Shown here: positions 17,694 through 28,140 of the stretch, in pieces
How the letters are laid out: each line of letters begins with the position of its first letter
Numbering within the stretch: position 1 is the stretch's first letter
Origin: Desulfovibrio sp. G11
Lineage (GTDB): Bacteria > Desulfobacterota > Desulfovibrionia > Desulfovibrionales > Desulfovibrionaceae
Direction of reading: 5' to 3'
Assembly: GCF_900243745.1 (NCBI RefSeq)
Contig: NZ_LT984798.1
Span: forward strand, 2,440,001 to 2,504,000
Length of the DNA: 64,000 bases
Made by a program: the position numbers and the translations under genes
The notes under the pieces: model-generated
Told to the model about the DNA's origin: nothing
Database searches by the model: none
What the model saw: the letters and a program-made list of their open reading frames with translations, nothing else

Positions 17694-19270
17694 ATAATTC
17701 TTCAATCTCTTTTCTGACTAAAATATATAATAATTCGCAAACATGTAATATTGTTCGCCACGTCATAGTGCATGATGAACTATATCATATCGCCGTTGCA
17801 CTAAATTCGCTTCGCAACTCTTTAGGGCCGGAATCGGGAGAAGAGTTTTGGCGGCAAATTCTCAATCCTATCAGGAGATTCATTTTTTCCCTCTGTTCAA
17901 CTCCCTTGCCCCCCGTCACTATAGCTGCAATCTCTGGCCTTGACTGGAACCACCTTCATCATCACGTTCGGCTGTGCCAACAGACCTACCCAGACTTGCA
18001 TTCCTCTCTTGCTGACCTGATAAAAAGGCTGGAAAATTTGGATGGAGATTCTCCGTTTCTCACTCCCCTAGAATCGTTGTGTGTAAGCGATGCCAGAGTA
18101 TCAGTTGTTATCAACGTTTCTCGTATGAACCAAGCTATTGAGAAATATTTCAATGAAAACAATACATTTAAAAACGTTGAAATTGTTAGCGCAAGGCAAT
18201 TACGAGAGTTACACATATGCGATAGACTTGTAATCCTTGGTCCATGTAGGTGGATTCCTGAGTATATATTTCTATCCCCTCATGCACAGGAAATTCATGT
18301 AATAAATTTCAATTGGCTACATGATCAATGGAAGCCTTCATCTGTTTTTGTTAGTGATCCTCAGTCATTAAAAAATAGATCTGTTAGCCACTGCATCGGT
18401 AGGCTCCCAGAAATCACAAATAAATCAGGACAGGCTTTTTGTGATAATAACTTTTCAAGTCTCGACTCGCTAGACTTACTTCCACCAACTCCGGCATTCA
18501 GAAAAGAAATGCTACACAATGCTGGCTGGGAGCCTAGCCACAACGAAGAGCTGACTTTAGCCAAGTTTTGCCATTTAGCGGGTGAACGTGCTGTTTTCGT
18601 GCCGGCAGATGATAATGCGGCACAATTGGCTATCGATCTTTCCAGTGCTAGCATCCCCCTCATTAGACGAGTACCTATTGGTGCTCTTGAGCCAGACATG
18701 TATTTGCTATTGCGAACAGCGGGAGGAGGCGATTTTCTAATTCCTTTGGCGAACCGTATTTTGGGTCGTATTGCAAAGGAGCGGCGAGAGCAACAGGCTG
18801 AGTGGAAAAGTCAATTAATTTCAAAAGCTAAAGAACAATTTGGCGAATTGAGCCGTGGAGCACTTGCAAGTGCAGTCTCCAATTATTTATCCTCAAATGC
18901 GCTTTTACACGCTTCTCCTGCCAATGTTTTTTATTGGATGTCCTCAAGGTCTATCCGTCCGCGCAAAAAGGAAGCCTTCATCGCAATTTTAGAATATTCA
19001 GGAATGCAAAGTAAATCAGAAGAGTTATGGGAGGCAATGGAAGAAATTGAGAGAGCACACAGAAGCGCAGGGCATACCATACGGAAAATGTTATTGCAGC
19101 GTATTTCTACAATGTCTTTGGAGCCGTTGAAACGCGATGGACAGATGGTTTTTGACCTTGGCGAACAGGATGGCGGGTCTATTTCTGCATTTCAGATAAT
19201 CAATATATCAAAGGATGAATTTGATATCCCCATTAACCTTATTGGTACACTGTTAGATTTCGGGGTGTAA
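17690..19270 (+). CDS. Unknown protein, 526 residues, second gene of the pair, 3' end cut by an IS
   Basis: Starts at the ATGA overlap with the preceding gene. A soluble protein. The central part has alternating strands (RLVILGPCRWIPEYIF, then EIHVINFNWLHDQW) like a Rossmann or helicase-C fold. Later come LLLRTAGGGDFLIPLANRIL and a helical C-terminal domain (SPANVFYWMSSRSIRPRKKE, then MEEIERAHRSAGHTIRKMLL). The final codons GTG TAA lie in the tip of the IS at 19266, so the native C-terminus is lost, though perhaps only by a little. No known family is recognised. The location beside an excisionase-like gene and among IS elements fits an accessory, possibly defensive, cassette. Confidence 0.6.
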   Translation: MNNSSISFLTKIYNNSQTCNIVRHVIVHDELYHIAVALNSLRNSLGPESGEEFWRQILNPIRRFIFSLCSTPLPPVTIAAISGLDWNHLHHHVRLCQQTYPDLHSSLADLIKRLENLDGDSPFLTPLESLCVSDARVSVVINVSRMNQAIEKYFNENNTFKNVEIVSARQLRELHICDRLVILGPCRWIPEYIFLSPHAQEIHVINFNWLHDQWKPSSVFVSDPQSLKNRSVSHCIGRLPEITNKSGQAFCDNNFSSLDSLDLLPPTPAFRKEMLHNAGWEPSHNEELTLAKFCHLAGERAVFVPADDNAAQLAIDLSSASIPLIRRVPIGALEPDMYLLLRTAGGGDFLIPLANRILGRIAKERREQQAEWKSQLISKAKEQFGELSRGALASAVSNYLSSNALLHASPANVFYWMSSRSIRPRKKEAFIAILEYSGMQSKSEELWEAMEEIERAHRSAGHTIRKMLLQRISTMSLEPLKRDGQMVFDLGEQDGGSISAFQIINISKDEFDIPINLIGTLLDFGV

Positions 19271-19291
19271 AGTCCCCTTTCCTAGGGCCAG

Positions 19292-20140
19292 TTAGCTGTA
19301 GAGACTCCCGGCAGTTTTCGGGGGGTTGCCCAGAGGGCAGGGGGATCCCCCTGCCCTCTGGGCAGCAAAATTTATCGGCGACATATTCCCCAGAGATTCA
19401 TGAGGACGTTCCTCGTTGTACTCACGAATAAAGTCCTCCGTAATGGCCCGAACTTCGCTCAGGCTGTTGAACACGTACAAATCCAGGACTTCCTCTCTGT
19501 AGGTCCGGTTGAACCGCTCGATGTATGAGTTCTGGGTGGGTTTGCCAGGCTGAATGAACTCCAGATTCACGCCATGCGATTCTGCCCAGGCCGCCATGAC
19601 AGTCCCCGAGAACTCCGGACCATTGTCCATTCGCAACCTTTCGGGATAGCAGCCACGCTCTTCGGCGACCCGATCCAGCACCCTTACCACTCGTCCTGCT
19701 GGCATATTGGTATCGATTTCCACGGCCAAGGCCTCACGGTTGTAATCATCTACAGCGTTGAAAGTCCTGAAGACGCGACCGCTGTAAAGGGTGTCCCGCA
19801 TGAAATCGATCGACCAGCAATGGTTTGGCGCAAGCGGCTGGGCTACTGCCGTCCGAGAGGCTTGCGGAAGCCGCTTCTTGGCCTTGCGCTTCAGGTTCAT
19901 TTTCAAGAGGCAGTAAACCCTCCAAACCTTCTTGTGGTTCCAGGGCTTGCCCTGCTGGCGAAGGACGTTGAAAAGCTTACTGAAGCCCCATGTAGGCTTT
20001 TTCTCGGCCAGTTCAGTCAAGGCTGCGATGACATCGCTGTCGTCCCGCGGATGCGGCTTGTAGGCGTAGTAGCTCCTACTGATGCCCATGGCCGCGCATG
20101 CCTTGCGCAAGCTCAACTCAAACGCGTTGACCATGTGCAT
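19292..20140 (-). CDS. IS3-family OrfB transposase (IS407 type)
   Basis: An rve-core DDE transposase: HCWSIDFMRDTL (D), RMDNGPEFSG (D) and IERFNRTYREEVLD (E). The start given is the first in-frame ATG; in life the protein is probably made as an OrfAB fusion by -1 slippage on the run of eight A at the end of orfA (minus strand, near 20170-20178), as in other IS3 elements. The frame offset between orfA and orfB is exactly -1. Confidence 0.85.
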   Translation of the reverse strand: MHMVNAFELSLRKACAAMGISRSYYAYKPHPRDDSDVIAALTELAEKKPTWGFSKLFNVLRQQGKPWNHKKVWRVYCLLKMNLKRKAKKRLPQASRTAVAQPLAPNHCWSIDFMRDTLYSGRVFRTFNAVDDYNREALAVEIDTNMPAGRVVRVLDRVAEERGCYPERLRMDNGPEFSGTVMAAWAESHGVNLEFIQPGKPTQNSYIERFNRTYREEVLDLYVFNSLSEVRAITEDFIREYNEERPHESLGNMSPINFAAQRAGGSPCPLGNPPKTAGSLYS

Positions 20141-20166
20141 GACAAATTCCTTGCGTTGAACTGGCC

Positions 20167-20433
20167 TCAGAGTTTTTTTTCGATCACATCCTTGAGCGCC
20201 ATGTTTTCCAGGCTGAGGTCGGCGAACATCTGCTTGAGCTTGCGGTTCTCCGCTTCGAGATCCTTCATCCGTTGGATATCGGATGCCTCCATGCCGCCAT
20301 ACTTTGACTTCCACTTGTAGTACGTGGCGCTGCTCACGCCGTGCTCGCGGCAGACATCGACGACAGTCCGTCCGCCTTCCACTGCCTTCAAGATCTTGAC
20401 GATCTGGTACTCGCTGAACTTCGTTTTGCGCAT
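20167..20433 (-). CDS. IS3-family OrfA (IS407 type)
   Basis: An 88-residue protein: helix-turn-helix VCREHGVSSATYYKWKSKYG and a leucine-zipper-like helix LEAENRKLKQMFADLSLEN ending DVIEKKL, typical of IS407-group OrfA. It is expected to bind the element's ends and to supply the N-terminus of the OrfAB transposase. Confidence 0.88.
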   Translation of the reverse strand: MRKTKFSEYQIVKILKAVEGGRTVVDVCREHGVSSATYYKWKSKYGGMEASDIQRMKDLEAENRKLKQMFADLSLENMALKDVIEKKL

Positions 20434-20455
20434 TCAAAACTCCTGTCCCATTTTG

Positions 20456-20553
20456 GGCCAGAAGTCTCTACTTGGCAATGGACCTACTTTACGGGGACTT
20501 TACAGGCCAGAAGTCTCTACTTGGCAATGGACCTACTTTACGGGGACTTTACA
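20456..20553 (-). repeat. Exact 49-bp tandem duplication of the IS407-type end
   Basis: Unit 20456-20504 is repeated at 20505-20553 (each runs ggccagaagtctctacttgg to ggggactttaca). The outer copy is an extra inverted-repeat end joined directly to the truncated IS3 at 20554. It is probably the trace of a second insertion at the same end or of one-ended recombination. Confidence 0.9.
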
Positions 20554-21198
20554 CATGGAGCAGACGAGACCGCATGCACGGAGTTTTTTCTGGTAAGCTG
20601 CGCTGCAATACTGGCTGCCGCGATCCGAATGCAAAATCAGCCCCACAGGTGGCCGGTGTAAACACACCGCCTTGATCAATGCGGCCATGACAAGCCCAGT
20701 ATCCATTCGCTCAGCCAGGCTGAAGCCGACAATTTCCCGGCTGTGTAAATCTTTGATTCCGGCAAGATATACCCAGCCCTGCCGTGTAGGGATGTAGGTT
20801 ATGTCACTCACCCACACGCGGTTGTGCTCGCCCGGCGTGAAATCACGGTTCAGAAGATTGGGAGCGACCGGTAACGCGTGATTTGACTCCGTGGTCCGGA
20901 TAAACCGCCGTTTACGTTTACAGACGAGGCCCAGTTCACGGCGTAGCTGTTTGACCTTCCAGAGGCTGACGACGCAACCACTTGCCAAAAGTTCCCGGTG
21001 CAACCGCTCCGAGCCGTATGTGCCCCGTGTTCGCTTGTGGGCAGCCAGAACCTCGGCCTCCAAAAGAGTTGCCTTGCTTGATGGGGCCGCATCGCGTTTG
21101 AGCCAGGCGTAGTACCCACTGACAGATGCGTGCAAAACTAGGCAAATAAAACGGGCAGGATACCGGTGTCGCAAAGCATTGACTGCGGCGTACCTCAC
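20533..21198 (-). pseudogene. IS3-family OrfB, truncated before the catalytic glutamate
   Basis: HTH_21-like N-terminus (ASVSGYYAWLKRDA), then VWVSDITYIPTRQGW (D) and LILHSDRGSQYCS (D). It should continue to an SRKG...NAP...E block but breaks at CGLVCSMCKVPVK, where IS407-type DNA begins. Inactive. Confidence 0.85.
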
Positions 21199-21546
21199 AG
21201 CGACTCTTTGGCAAAGTACGCCGCCGCTTTTTTTAGAATGTCGCGCTCCATACGCAGCAGGGCGTTTTCTTTCTTCAACCGCGCCAACTCCGCATCCTGC
21301 TCACTCACGCCCGGCTTCAAGGCGAACTCGTGCTTGTCCAGTCGGTACTGCGTAACCCAATTCGCTAAAGTTTTCATAGGAACAGACAACCTTCGCGCTG
21401 TTTCCGTTACGCCGAAGCCATCCTCAACCGCCATGGTGACGGCTTGCTGCCTCAATTCCTGTGAATAACGTCCTCGTGGTGTTTTCGTCATAGAACCTCC
21501 TCATATGGATATGAACTATGGCGTCCGTTTTTTCCAGCCTACCTCA
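20554..21546 (-). mobile_element. Second IS3-family element, 3'-truncated
   Basis: The outer end near 21546 reads TGAGGTAGGCTGG on the minus strand. The element is intact through orfA and most of orfB but stops at the duplicated IS407-type end. Its final third, including the catalytic E, is missing. Confidence 0.8.
21195..21491 (-). CDS. IS3-family OrfA of the truncated element
   Basis: A 98-residue protein with an HTH (GVTETARRLSVPMKTLANWV) and a coiled-coil tail (AELARLKKENALLRMERDIL). It overlaps orfB by 4 bp. Complete in sequence but without a working partner. Confidence 0.85.
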   Translation of the reverse strand: MTKTPRGRYSQELRQQAVTMAVEDGFGVTETARRLSVPMKTLANWVTQYRLDKHEFALKPGVSEQDAELARLKKENALLRMERDILKKAAAYFAKESL

Positions 21547-21583
21547 CCCCGGAGCCCAATGGAGTGCGCGTACATATTCCTCA

Positions 21584-22336
21584 TCAGAGGCTTCCTCGGC
21601 GTTGCATTTCACCTGTCCAGCGAGAGAGCTTTATTCGTGAAATAGCTTTGTCAGCCACAGGAATTTTATCAATGCGTCTTGGAAGGACATCCCCATTGCT
21701 CTTTCCCGGCAGCACAATGGAGCATGCAGTTCTGCCGCGCTCCTGAAAGGCGTTCAAATAGGGCAGATCATAAGCTATACCTCGTGTTTGTTCTTGATTT
21801 ATAGGCTCGCGATATTCAACAATTACCTGCATATTCTGAAAGTTCAGCAGAAGTTTTGCTCGGTACACAAGACTGGTGGTATCTTTGACAGCGGCTTGCA
21901 GAGGGTAAAAAGGGTCGGCATCGGCGGTAAGCGTATATAGCGTCTCGTGCAGTGTTTCGCCCTTGTAGGGGGTTGCCCCGCCTCTCAGCACCGGAAAGGA
22001 GGAATGGTGGGCCGCCTCCCAGAGCCACGGGACTTCAGTTTCAGCCAATGCCGTGATGAGCAGGCTAACATCGTTTTTGTAAGCGCTAAACCACAGCCGA
22101 CCGTTCCCTGGCACGGAAAGACGCGTTTCTGGACTCAGGCTGCACCACCCAGCGGCGATCAAGCGCATATCCTTGGCTGGTGCAAAAGTAACGACTGGAC
22201 GCGCTCGCGAAACAAGCACAGGCATACTAGCCGTGCCTCCTTGTCCCATGCCCCTCAACGGAGGGTGATCAAAAACATATCTTGACAGATAGAATCCGCA
22301 CAGCAGTAGAGCGGTGATGCACAGAACAATTTTCAT
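21584..22336 (-). CDS. Exported protein of unknown function, Desulfovibrio-type (possible DUF4851)
   Basis: A 250-residue protein. The N-terminus MKIVLCITALLLCGFYLSRY is a signal anchor or signal peptide, so it is probably periplasmic or membrane-attached. The body has the phrases GLGQGGT-like 'GMGQGGTASMP', SRARPVV, 'WLWEAAHHSSFP' and VIVEYREP, which I associate with a Desulfovibrio family (DUF4851); this match is from memory. Ribosome site AGGATAACGCA before the ATG. It follows the interrupted parB gene on the same strand by about 120 bp. Function unknown. Confidence 0.55.
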   Translation of the reverse strand: MKIVLCITALLLCGFYLSRYVFDHPPLRGMGQGGTASMPVLVSRARPVVTFAPAKDMRLIAAGWCSLSPETRLSVPGNGRLWFSAYKNDVSLLITALAETEVPWLWEAAHHSSFPVLRGGATPYKGETLHETLYTLTADADPFYPLQAAVKDTTSLVYRAKLLLNFQNMQVIVEYREPINQEQTRGIAYDLPYLNAFQERGRTACSIVLPGKSNGDVLPRRIDKIPVADKAISRIKLSRWTGEMQRRGSL

Positions 22337-22453
22337 TGCGTTATCCTGCCGACGCGCCTAATAGGCCGTATTTTGCCATAGTTTGCTGCTCATGCGCTTT
22401 GTGCCATCTTTTTTGGAAAATTTCAGGGTCTGCTATCATTTCGAGGAAGTAAG

Positions 22454-22627
22454 TCAGTTAAGTCGCTCCATGATGATAGGTTCCTTTTTTAACCTTTCTA
22501 CACCTAGGTCTGACGTATGCTGTTTACAAACTTCAATAGCGGCTTGCATGTTTTCAAGCACCGTTTTCAGCTCTTGCTTTTCTTTATCCGAAAGTTCAGC
22601 CTTTAACTTTGCAAGCATTTTTTTGTG
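22454..22627 (-). pseudogene. 3' part of the split parB-like gene
   Basis: Encodes HKKMLAKLKAELSDKEKQEL and on to IMERLN plus stop, a helical C-terminal piece of 57 codons. It continues in frame from 29129: '...EELNTS' there plus 'HKKML...' here. The break is the 6.5-kb IS30 compound element with the 3-bp duplication AGA (22628-22630 and 29129-29131). The open frame that starts further right is IS30 sequence. Confidence 0.85.
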
Positions 22628-22630
22628 AGA

Positions 22631-23712
22631 GGCGGATTCAACTTGCAAGTGCAACACCCTCAAAGTTGAATGAAAAGGCAAGGTGGTATAGCCCTTTAGC
22701 CTCTCCATCCAACCAAAGATTGAGGGGCGTATGGGCTATGCACACCTTGCCAGGGAAGAACGGTACTACATCTGCCAGGCAGTGAAAAGTGGAACGTCAC
22801 TGAGGGCCATAGCCAAAGCGATAGGCCGTAGCGTCTCAACTGTAAGCCGCGAACTTGCGCGAAATACCGGGGCGCGTGGCTACCGCTACAGGCAGGCACA
22901 CAAGCGCAGTCAGAAAAGGCAGACCATTAAAGGGAAGAAGCGCATTGGCCTTGAGGTATGGACGTATGTTGAACAGTGTCTGCACCAGGACTTCAGTCCG
23001 GAGCAAATCTCTGGAGTTCTCAAACGCAAAGGTTTTGCCCTCAGTCATGAATGGATTTACCAGTACATTCTGGCGGACAAAAAACGAGGAGGAACGCTGC
23101 ACAGCCATTTGCGCTGCCAGCGCAAACGCAAACGACGATATGGCAAACCCGACAGACGAGGTCAAATCAAGGGGCGTATCAGCATAGACATACGCCCGTC
23201 CATTGTTGCCGAGCGCTCACGCCTTGGTGATTGGGAGGCTGATACCGTTGAAGGCAGTAAAGGAGGCCCCGTTTTGGTGACACTTGCAGAGCGTAAAAGT
23301 CGTCTTTTCCTGTTTGGCAAGGCTCCCAACAAAAGCGCCAGCGAAGTAAGGCGGGTCATTGAAGGACTCTTGACACCCATTAAGGACTTTGTTCAGACTA
23401 TTACCTATGATAACGGCAAGGAGTTCAGCTACCATGCCGATGTGTCAGCTACACTCGAGGCTCAGGGATTTTTTGCGCACCCCTACCATTCGTGGGAGCG
23501 TGGCTTGAACGAGAACTCCAATGGCCTTCTACGCCAATACTTCCCCAAGGGGGTAAGCTTGGCATCGGTCACGCAAGATGAGATCATAGCGGCAATGTGC
23601 CGCTTGAACTGGCGGCCTAGAAAATGCCTTGGGTTTAAGACACCCTATGAAGTTTTTTTAGAAGACGCCAATACCCAAGGACTGGGTGTTGCACTTTGAA
23701 CTTGAAACCGCG
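22631..23712 (+). mobile_element. IS30-family insertion sequence, copy 1 (1082 bp)
   Basis: Inverted tips share GTGCAACACCC and most of the outer 29 bp. Its inner flank is tat and its outer flank is aga, so it is not duplicated by itself; only the compound unit is. The same 1082-bp length as the copy at 50708-51789. Confidence 0.92.
22731..23699 (+). CDS. IS30-family transposase, copy 1
   Basis: A 322-residue protein: N-terminal HTH (SLRAIAKAIGRSVSTVSREL) and an rve/DDE domain with GDWEADTVEGSKG (D), TYDNGKEFSYH (D) and LNENSNGLLRQYFPKG (E region). All motifs are intact. Identical to the copy at 50721 except for an I/S difference in RQTIKGKKR. Confidence 0.92.
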   Translation: MGYAHLAREERYYICQAVKSGTSLRAIAKAIGRSVSTVSRELARNTGARGYRYRQAHKRSQKRQTIKGKKRIGLEVWTYVEQCLHQDFSPEQISGVLKRKGFALSHEWIYQYILADKKRGGTLHSHLRCQRKRKRRYGKPDRRGQIKGRISIDIRPSIVAERSRLGDWEADTVEGSKGGPVLVTLAERKSRLFLFGKAPNKSASEVRRVIEGLLTPIKDFVQTITYDNGKEFSYHADVSATLEAQGFFAHPYHSWERGLNENSNGLLRQYFPKGVSLASVTQDEIIAAMCRLNWRPRKCLGFKTPYEVFLEDANTQGLGVAL

Positions 23713-24448
23713 TATTATTGAAATTGACGAAGAACGCTGCAACGGTTGCGGCAACTGCGTGGCGGACTGCGCCGAAGGGGCCATCGCCATTATAGACGGC
23801 AAGGCCAGGGTTATTTCCGATTCCTTTTGCGACGGACTGGGGGCCTGCATCGGCAGATGCCCGACCGACGCCTTGCGCATTATCCAGCGCGAAGCGCCCC
23901 CCTTTGACGAGGCCGCTGCCCTGGCGCAGCTTGCCACGCTGAAGACAGACGAAAGAAAAAATGGTGTTGCACCTTCCCCGCACGCAGCACCGTCCCTGCA
24001 TGCCTTAACGCCCCAGTTGGGCGCATCGCCCCTGCGCGGCACCTGTCCCGGCACCCGCCCCGGATCTGGGCCGGGCTGGACGCCAGGGGCTGCCCCCTGG
24101 CCGGTCAAATTGCGCCTGGTCGCGCCGGACGCGCCTTTTCTGCATGGTGCAGACCTGCTTATCGCGGCGGACTGCGCCGCGCCCGTTACCCCGCAGTTTC
24201 AAGAATTGCTGGGGTCCAAAGCCTTGTTGATCTGCTGCCCGAAATTTGAAGACACCGCCGCAACGGTAGACAAACTGACCGCCATATTCCGGCAGGCAGA
24301 CCTTCGGTCCTGCACGGTGCTGCGCATGGAAGTACCCTGTTGCGGCGGCCTGGTGCGCGCCGTGCGCACAGCCCACCAGGCCAGTGGCACGGCCTGCCGC
24401 CTGGAAGAACGCGTGCTGTCACGGGGCGGGGTGGATATGACGGCATAA
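23696..24448 (+). CDS. 4Fe-4S dicluster protein with IS30-derived start
   Basis: A 250-residue cytoplasmic protein. Two ferredoxin motifs, CNGCGNCVADC and CDGLGACIGRCP, are at residues about 15-57. A proline/alanine-rich linker follows, then a C-terminal domain with Cys (LLICCPKFED and VPCCGG) that resembles a family of sulfate-reducer 4Fe-4S proteins of unknown electron partner. The first five codons, including a TTG start, lie in the IS30 right end, so the native 5' end was replaced. Expression now probably depends on the IS or on an outward promoter. It is cargo of the compound transposon; a role with PtxD is only suggested by position. Confidence 0.75.
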   Translation: MNLKPRIIEIDEERCNGCGNCVADCAEGAIAIIDGKARVISDSFCDGLGACIGRCPTDALRIIQREAPPFDEAAALAQLATLKTDERKNGVAPSPHAAPSLHALTPQLGASPLRGTCPGTRPGSGPGWTPGAAPWPVKLRLVAPDAPFLHGADLLIAADCAAPVTPQFQELLGSKALLICCPKFEDTAATVDKLTAIFRQADLRSCTVLRMEVPCCGGLVRAVRTAHQASGTACRLEERVLSRGGVDMTA

Positions 24449-24477
24449 GCGATTTCCACTTTCCACAGGGCCTGTGA

Positions 24478-24510
24478 CGACACAAAAACGCCACAGGCCC
24501 GACATGGTTG
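24478..24510 (+). other. Hairpin between the 4Fe-4S gene and phnC
   Basis: Perfect arms gggcctgtg and cacaggccc with a 15-nt loop that can extend (acg/cgc). It is not followed by a U-run. It may be a processing or attenuation structure in the leader of the transporter genes. Confidence 0.45.
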
Positions 24511-24572
24511 TGCAACAGCTCCAAGGCATAGTTCCCGCAAATGTACAGACACACTTTTGTGGGAGGCGCAAC

Positions 24573-26311
<1,739 letters not shown>

Positions 26312-26313
26312 GG

Positions 26314-27114
26314 ATGACCGCGGTGGAATCTACCTTTATTGTCAACAACGTCGCCCAAAATTACCGCGAACGCCTGGTGCTGATAGGCTGCATCGCCCTG
26401 GGCATAGCCCTGTGCGTTGCCTATTCCGGCCTGGCAGATGTGCCGCGCATTCTTGAGGGCGGCCCCGCCCTGTGGCACCTGCTGGGCGAGATGACACCCC
26501 CGGACCCCAGCAACTGGCGCTCGTGGCTGGGTCCGCTTATGGACACCATCGCCATGAGCGTGGCCGGTACGTTTCTGGCCGTATGCCTTTCGCTGCCCCT
26601 GGGCTTTCTGGCGGCGGCCAACGTTTCGCCCCACCCCGTTGTCTACCGTCTGGCACGCAGCCTGCTGAACACTTTGCGCGCCGTGCCGGAACTGATCATG
26701 GGTATTCTTTTTGTGGCGGCTGTGGGTTTTGGCGCATTACCGGGCGTGCTGGCCCTGGGTCTGCATTCCGTGGGCATGGTGGGCAAATTTTTTGCCGAAG
26801 CTGTGGAACACTGCGACCCCAAACCCGTTGAGGCCATCCGGGCCACGGGCGCGAACCCCCTGAAAGTGCTGGTGTACGGCGTCATGCCGCAGGTGCTTCC
26901 GCAACTGGCCGACATTACCGTGTACCGCTGGGAATATAACTTTCGCGCCTCCACTGTCATGGGCATGGTGGGCGCTGGCGGCATAGGGTTTGAACTTATG
27001 GCTTCCCTCAGGCTTATGCAATATCGCGAAGTGTCCGCGATATTATTGCTTATTCTTGTCATGGTGACACTGGTAGACGCCCTTGGGTCGTGGTTGCGAG
27101 GAAAATGCGCATGA
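26314..27114 (+). CDS. phnE: Phosphite/phosphonate ABC permease (PhnE/PtxC-like)
   Basis: A 266-residue inner-membrane permease with about six hydrophobic segments. The cytoplasmic EAA loop is visible as EAVEHCDPKPVEAIRATGAN, typical of PhnE-type BPD permeases. It starts 2 bp after the phnD stop and overlaps ptxD by 4 bp (ATGA), so the transporter and dehydrogenase are translationally linked. Confidence 0.88.
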   Translation: MTAVESTFIVNNVAQNYRERLVLIGCIALGIALCVAYSGLADVPRILEGGPALWHLLGEMTPPDPSNWRSWLGPLMDTIAMSVAGTFLAVCLSLPLGFLAAANVSPHPVVYRLARSLLNTLRAVPELIMGILFVAAVGFGALPGVLALGLHSVGMVGKFFAEAVEHCDPKPVEAIRATGANPLKVLVYGVMPQVLPQLADITVYRWEYNFRASTVMGMVGAGGIGFELMASLRLMQYREVSAILLLILVMVTLVDALGSWLRGKCA

Positions 27115-28106
27115 GTCAAAAACCCCTTTGTGTGGTCACCCACTGGGTGCACCCTGAAATCATCAACTATCTTGAACCGCATTGCCGTCTTGTCGTTAAC
27201 AAAACCCGCGAAACCTGGCCGCGCCAGATCCTCTTTGACCATCTCAAAGAGGCGGACGCCGCCATGATGTTTATGCCTGACTGGGTGGATGCCGAACTGC
27301 TGGACAATGCCCCCCGCCTTAAAATCGTGGGGGCAGCCCTCAAGGGCTATGACAACTTTGATGTGGACGCGCTGACGTCCAGGGGCGTGTGGCTTTCCTA
27401 CGTGCCGGACCTTCTGACCATTCCCACGGCAGAGCTGACCATTGCCCTTATGCTGGCCCTGGGACGTCATGTGCTGCCAGGGGACAAACGGGTGCGCAGC
27501 GGGGCTTTTGAAGGCTGGCGGCCCATTTTTTACGGCCAGGGCCTGCACGGCTCCACCGTGGGCATCATCGGTCTGGGCCGCCTGGGCCAGGCCGTGGCCC
27601 AACGCCTGGCAGGCTGGGGCGTGAAGCTTATTGGCTATGACATTGCCGAACTGCCGGATGAACGCAAACGCGAACTTGCGCTGGCGCAAACAGATATGCC
27701 CACGCTGCTTGCCACTGCCGACTGGGTGGTGTGCGTAAGCCCGCTGACCCCTGAATCAAAAGGGCTTTTGGGCGCGGCCGAACTGGCCGCTATGAAACCC
27801 GGCGCGTTTCTTGTCAACACCGGGCGCGGCTCGTGCGTGGACGAAGAGGCCGTGACAGAAGCCCTGGAAAAAGGCCATCTTGCAGGCTATGCCGCCGACG
27901 TCTTTGCCTTTGAAGACTGGGGGCTGGCAGACCGCCCCCGCGATGTGCCCGAGGCCCTGCGGGACCCCGGTCTGCGCACTGTGTTCACCCCGCACCTTGG
28001 ATCGGCCGTGGAACAGGTGCGCATTGATATCGCCATGGAAGCAGCCCGCAACATTGTGGACGTGCTCTGCGGCAAAGCGCCCCGAAATCCCGTAAACACA
28101 ATCTGA
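27111..28106 (+). CDS. ptxD: Phosphite dehydrogenase (NAD-dependent)
   Basis: A 331-residue D-2-hydroxyacid dehydrogenase-fold enzyme that oxidises phosphite to phosphate while reducing NAD. PtxD-specific stretches are clear: ALKGYDNFDVDALTSRGVW, YVPDLLTIPTAELTIAL, GYAADVFAFEDW, ADRPRDVP and FTPHLGSAV. The nucleotide fold is VGIIGLGRLGQAVA. The catalytic Arg is in NTGRGSCVDEEAV, Glu in the DVFAFED area, and His in TPHLGS. Start at ATG 27111, 9 nt after GAGG and overlapping phnE by ATGA; an ATG 6 nt earlier is possible. A terminator follows. It allows phosphite to be used as a P source or as an electron donor. Confidence 0.92.
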   Translation: MSQKPLCVVTHWVHPEIINYLEPHCRLVVNKTRETWPRQILFDHLKEADAAMMFMPDWVDAELLDNAPRLKIVGAALKGYDNFDVDALTSRGVWLSYVPDLLTIPTAELTIALMLALGRHVLPGDKRVRSGAFEGWRPIFYGQGLHGSTVGIIGLGRLGQAVAQRLAGWGVKLIGYDIAELPDERKRELALAQTDMPTLLATADWVVCVSPLTPESKGLLGAAELAAMKPGAFLVNTGRGSCVDEEAVTEALEKGHLAGYAADVFAFEDWGLADRPRDVPEALRDPGLRTVFTPHLGSAVEQVRIDIAMEAARNIVDVLCGKAPRNPVNTI

Positions 28107-28140
28107 AAAACGTTTGCGACCTGGCTTTTTGCCAATAAAC

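Larger units (their letters stand above)
19266..20504 (-). mobile_element. IS3-family (IS407-type) element
   Basis: Ends begin TGTAAAGTCCCC at both tips (19266 on the plus strand; 20504 read on the minus strand) and stay similar over about 50 bp. The left tip overlaps the stop codon of the 526-residue gene. Expected 4-bp target duplications are not found (flanks gggg and ggcc or catg), so at least one side was rearranged after insertion. Confidence 0.85.

Noticed and set aside
15010-21590. A shared 16-bp word (tattcctcatcagagg) at 15010-15025 and 21575-21590
   Set aside because: One shared 16-mer is near chance expectation for a 64-kb window, and the flanks do not match; not treated as an attachment pair.
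26643-27689. 348-codon minus-strand frame
   Set aside because: Antisense to the permease gene and ptxD; no ribosome site and no family features.
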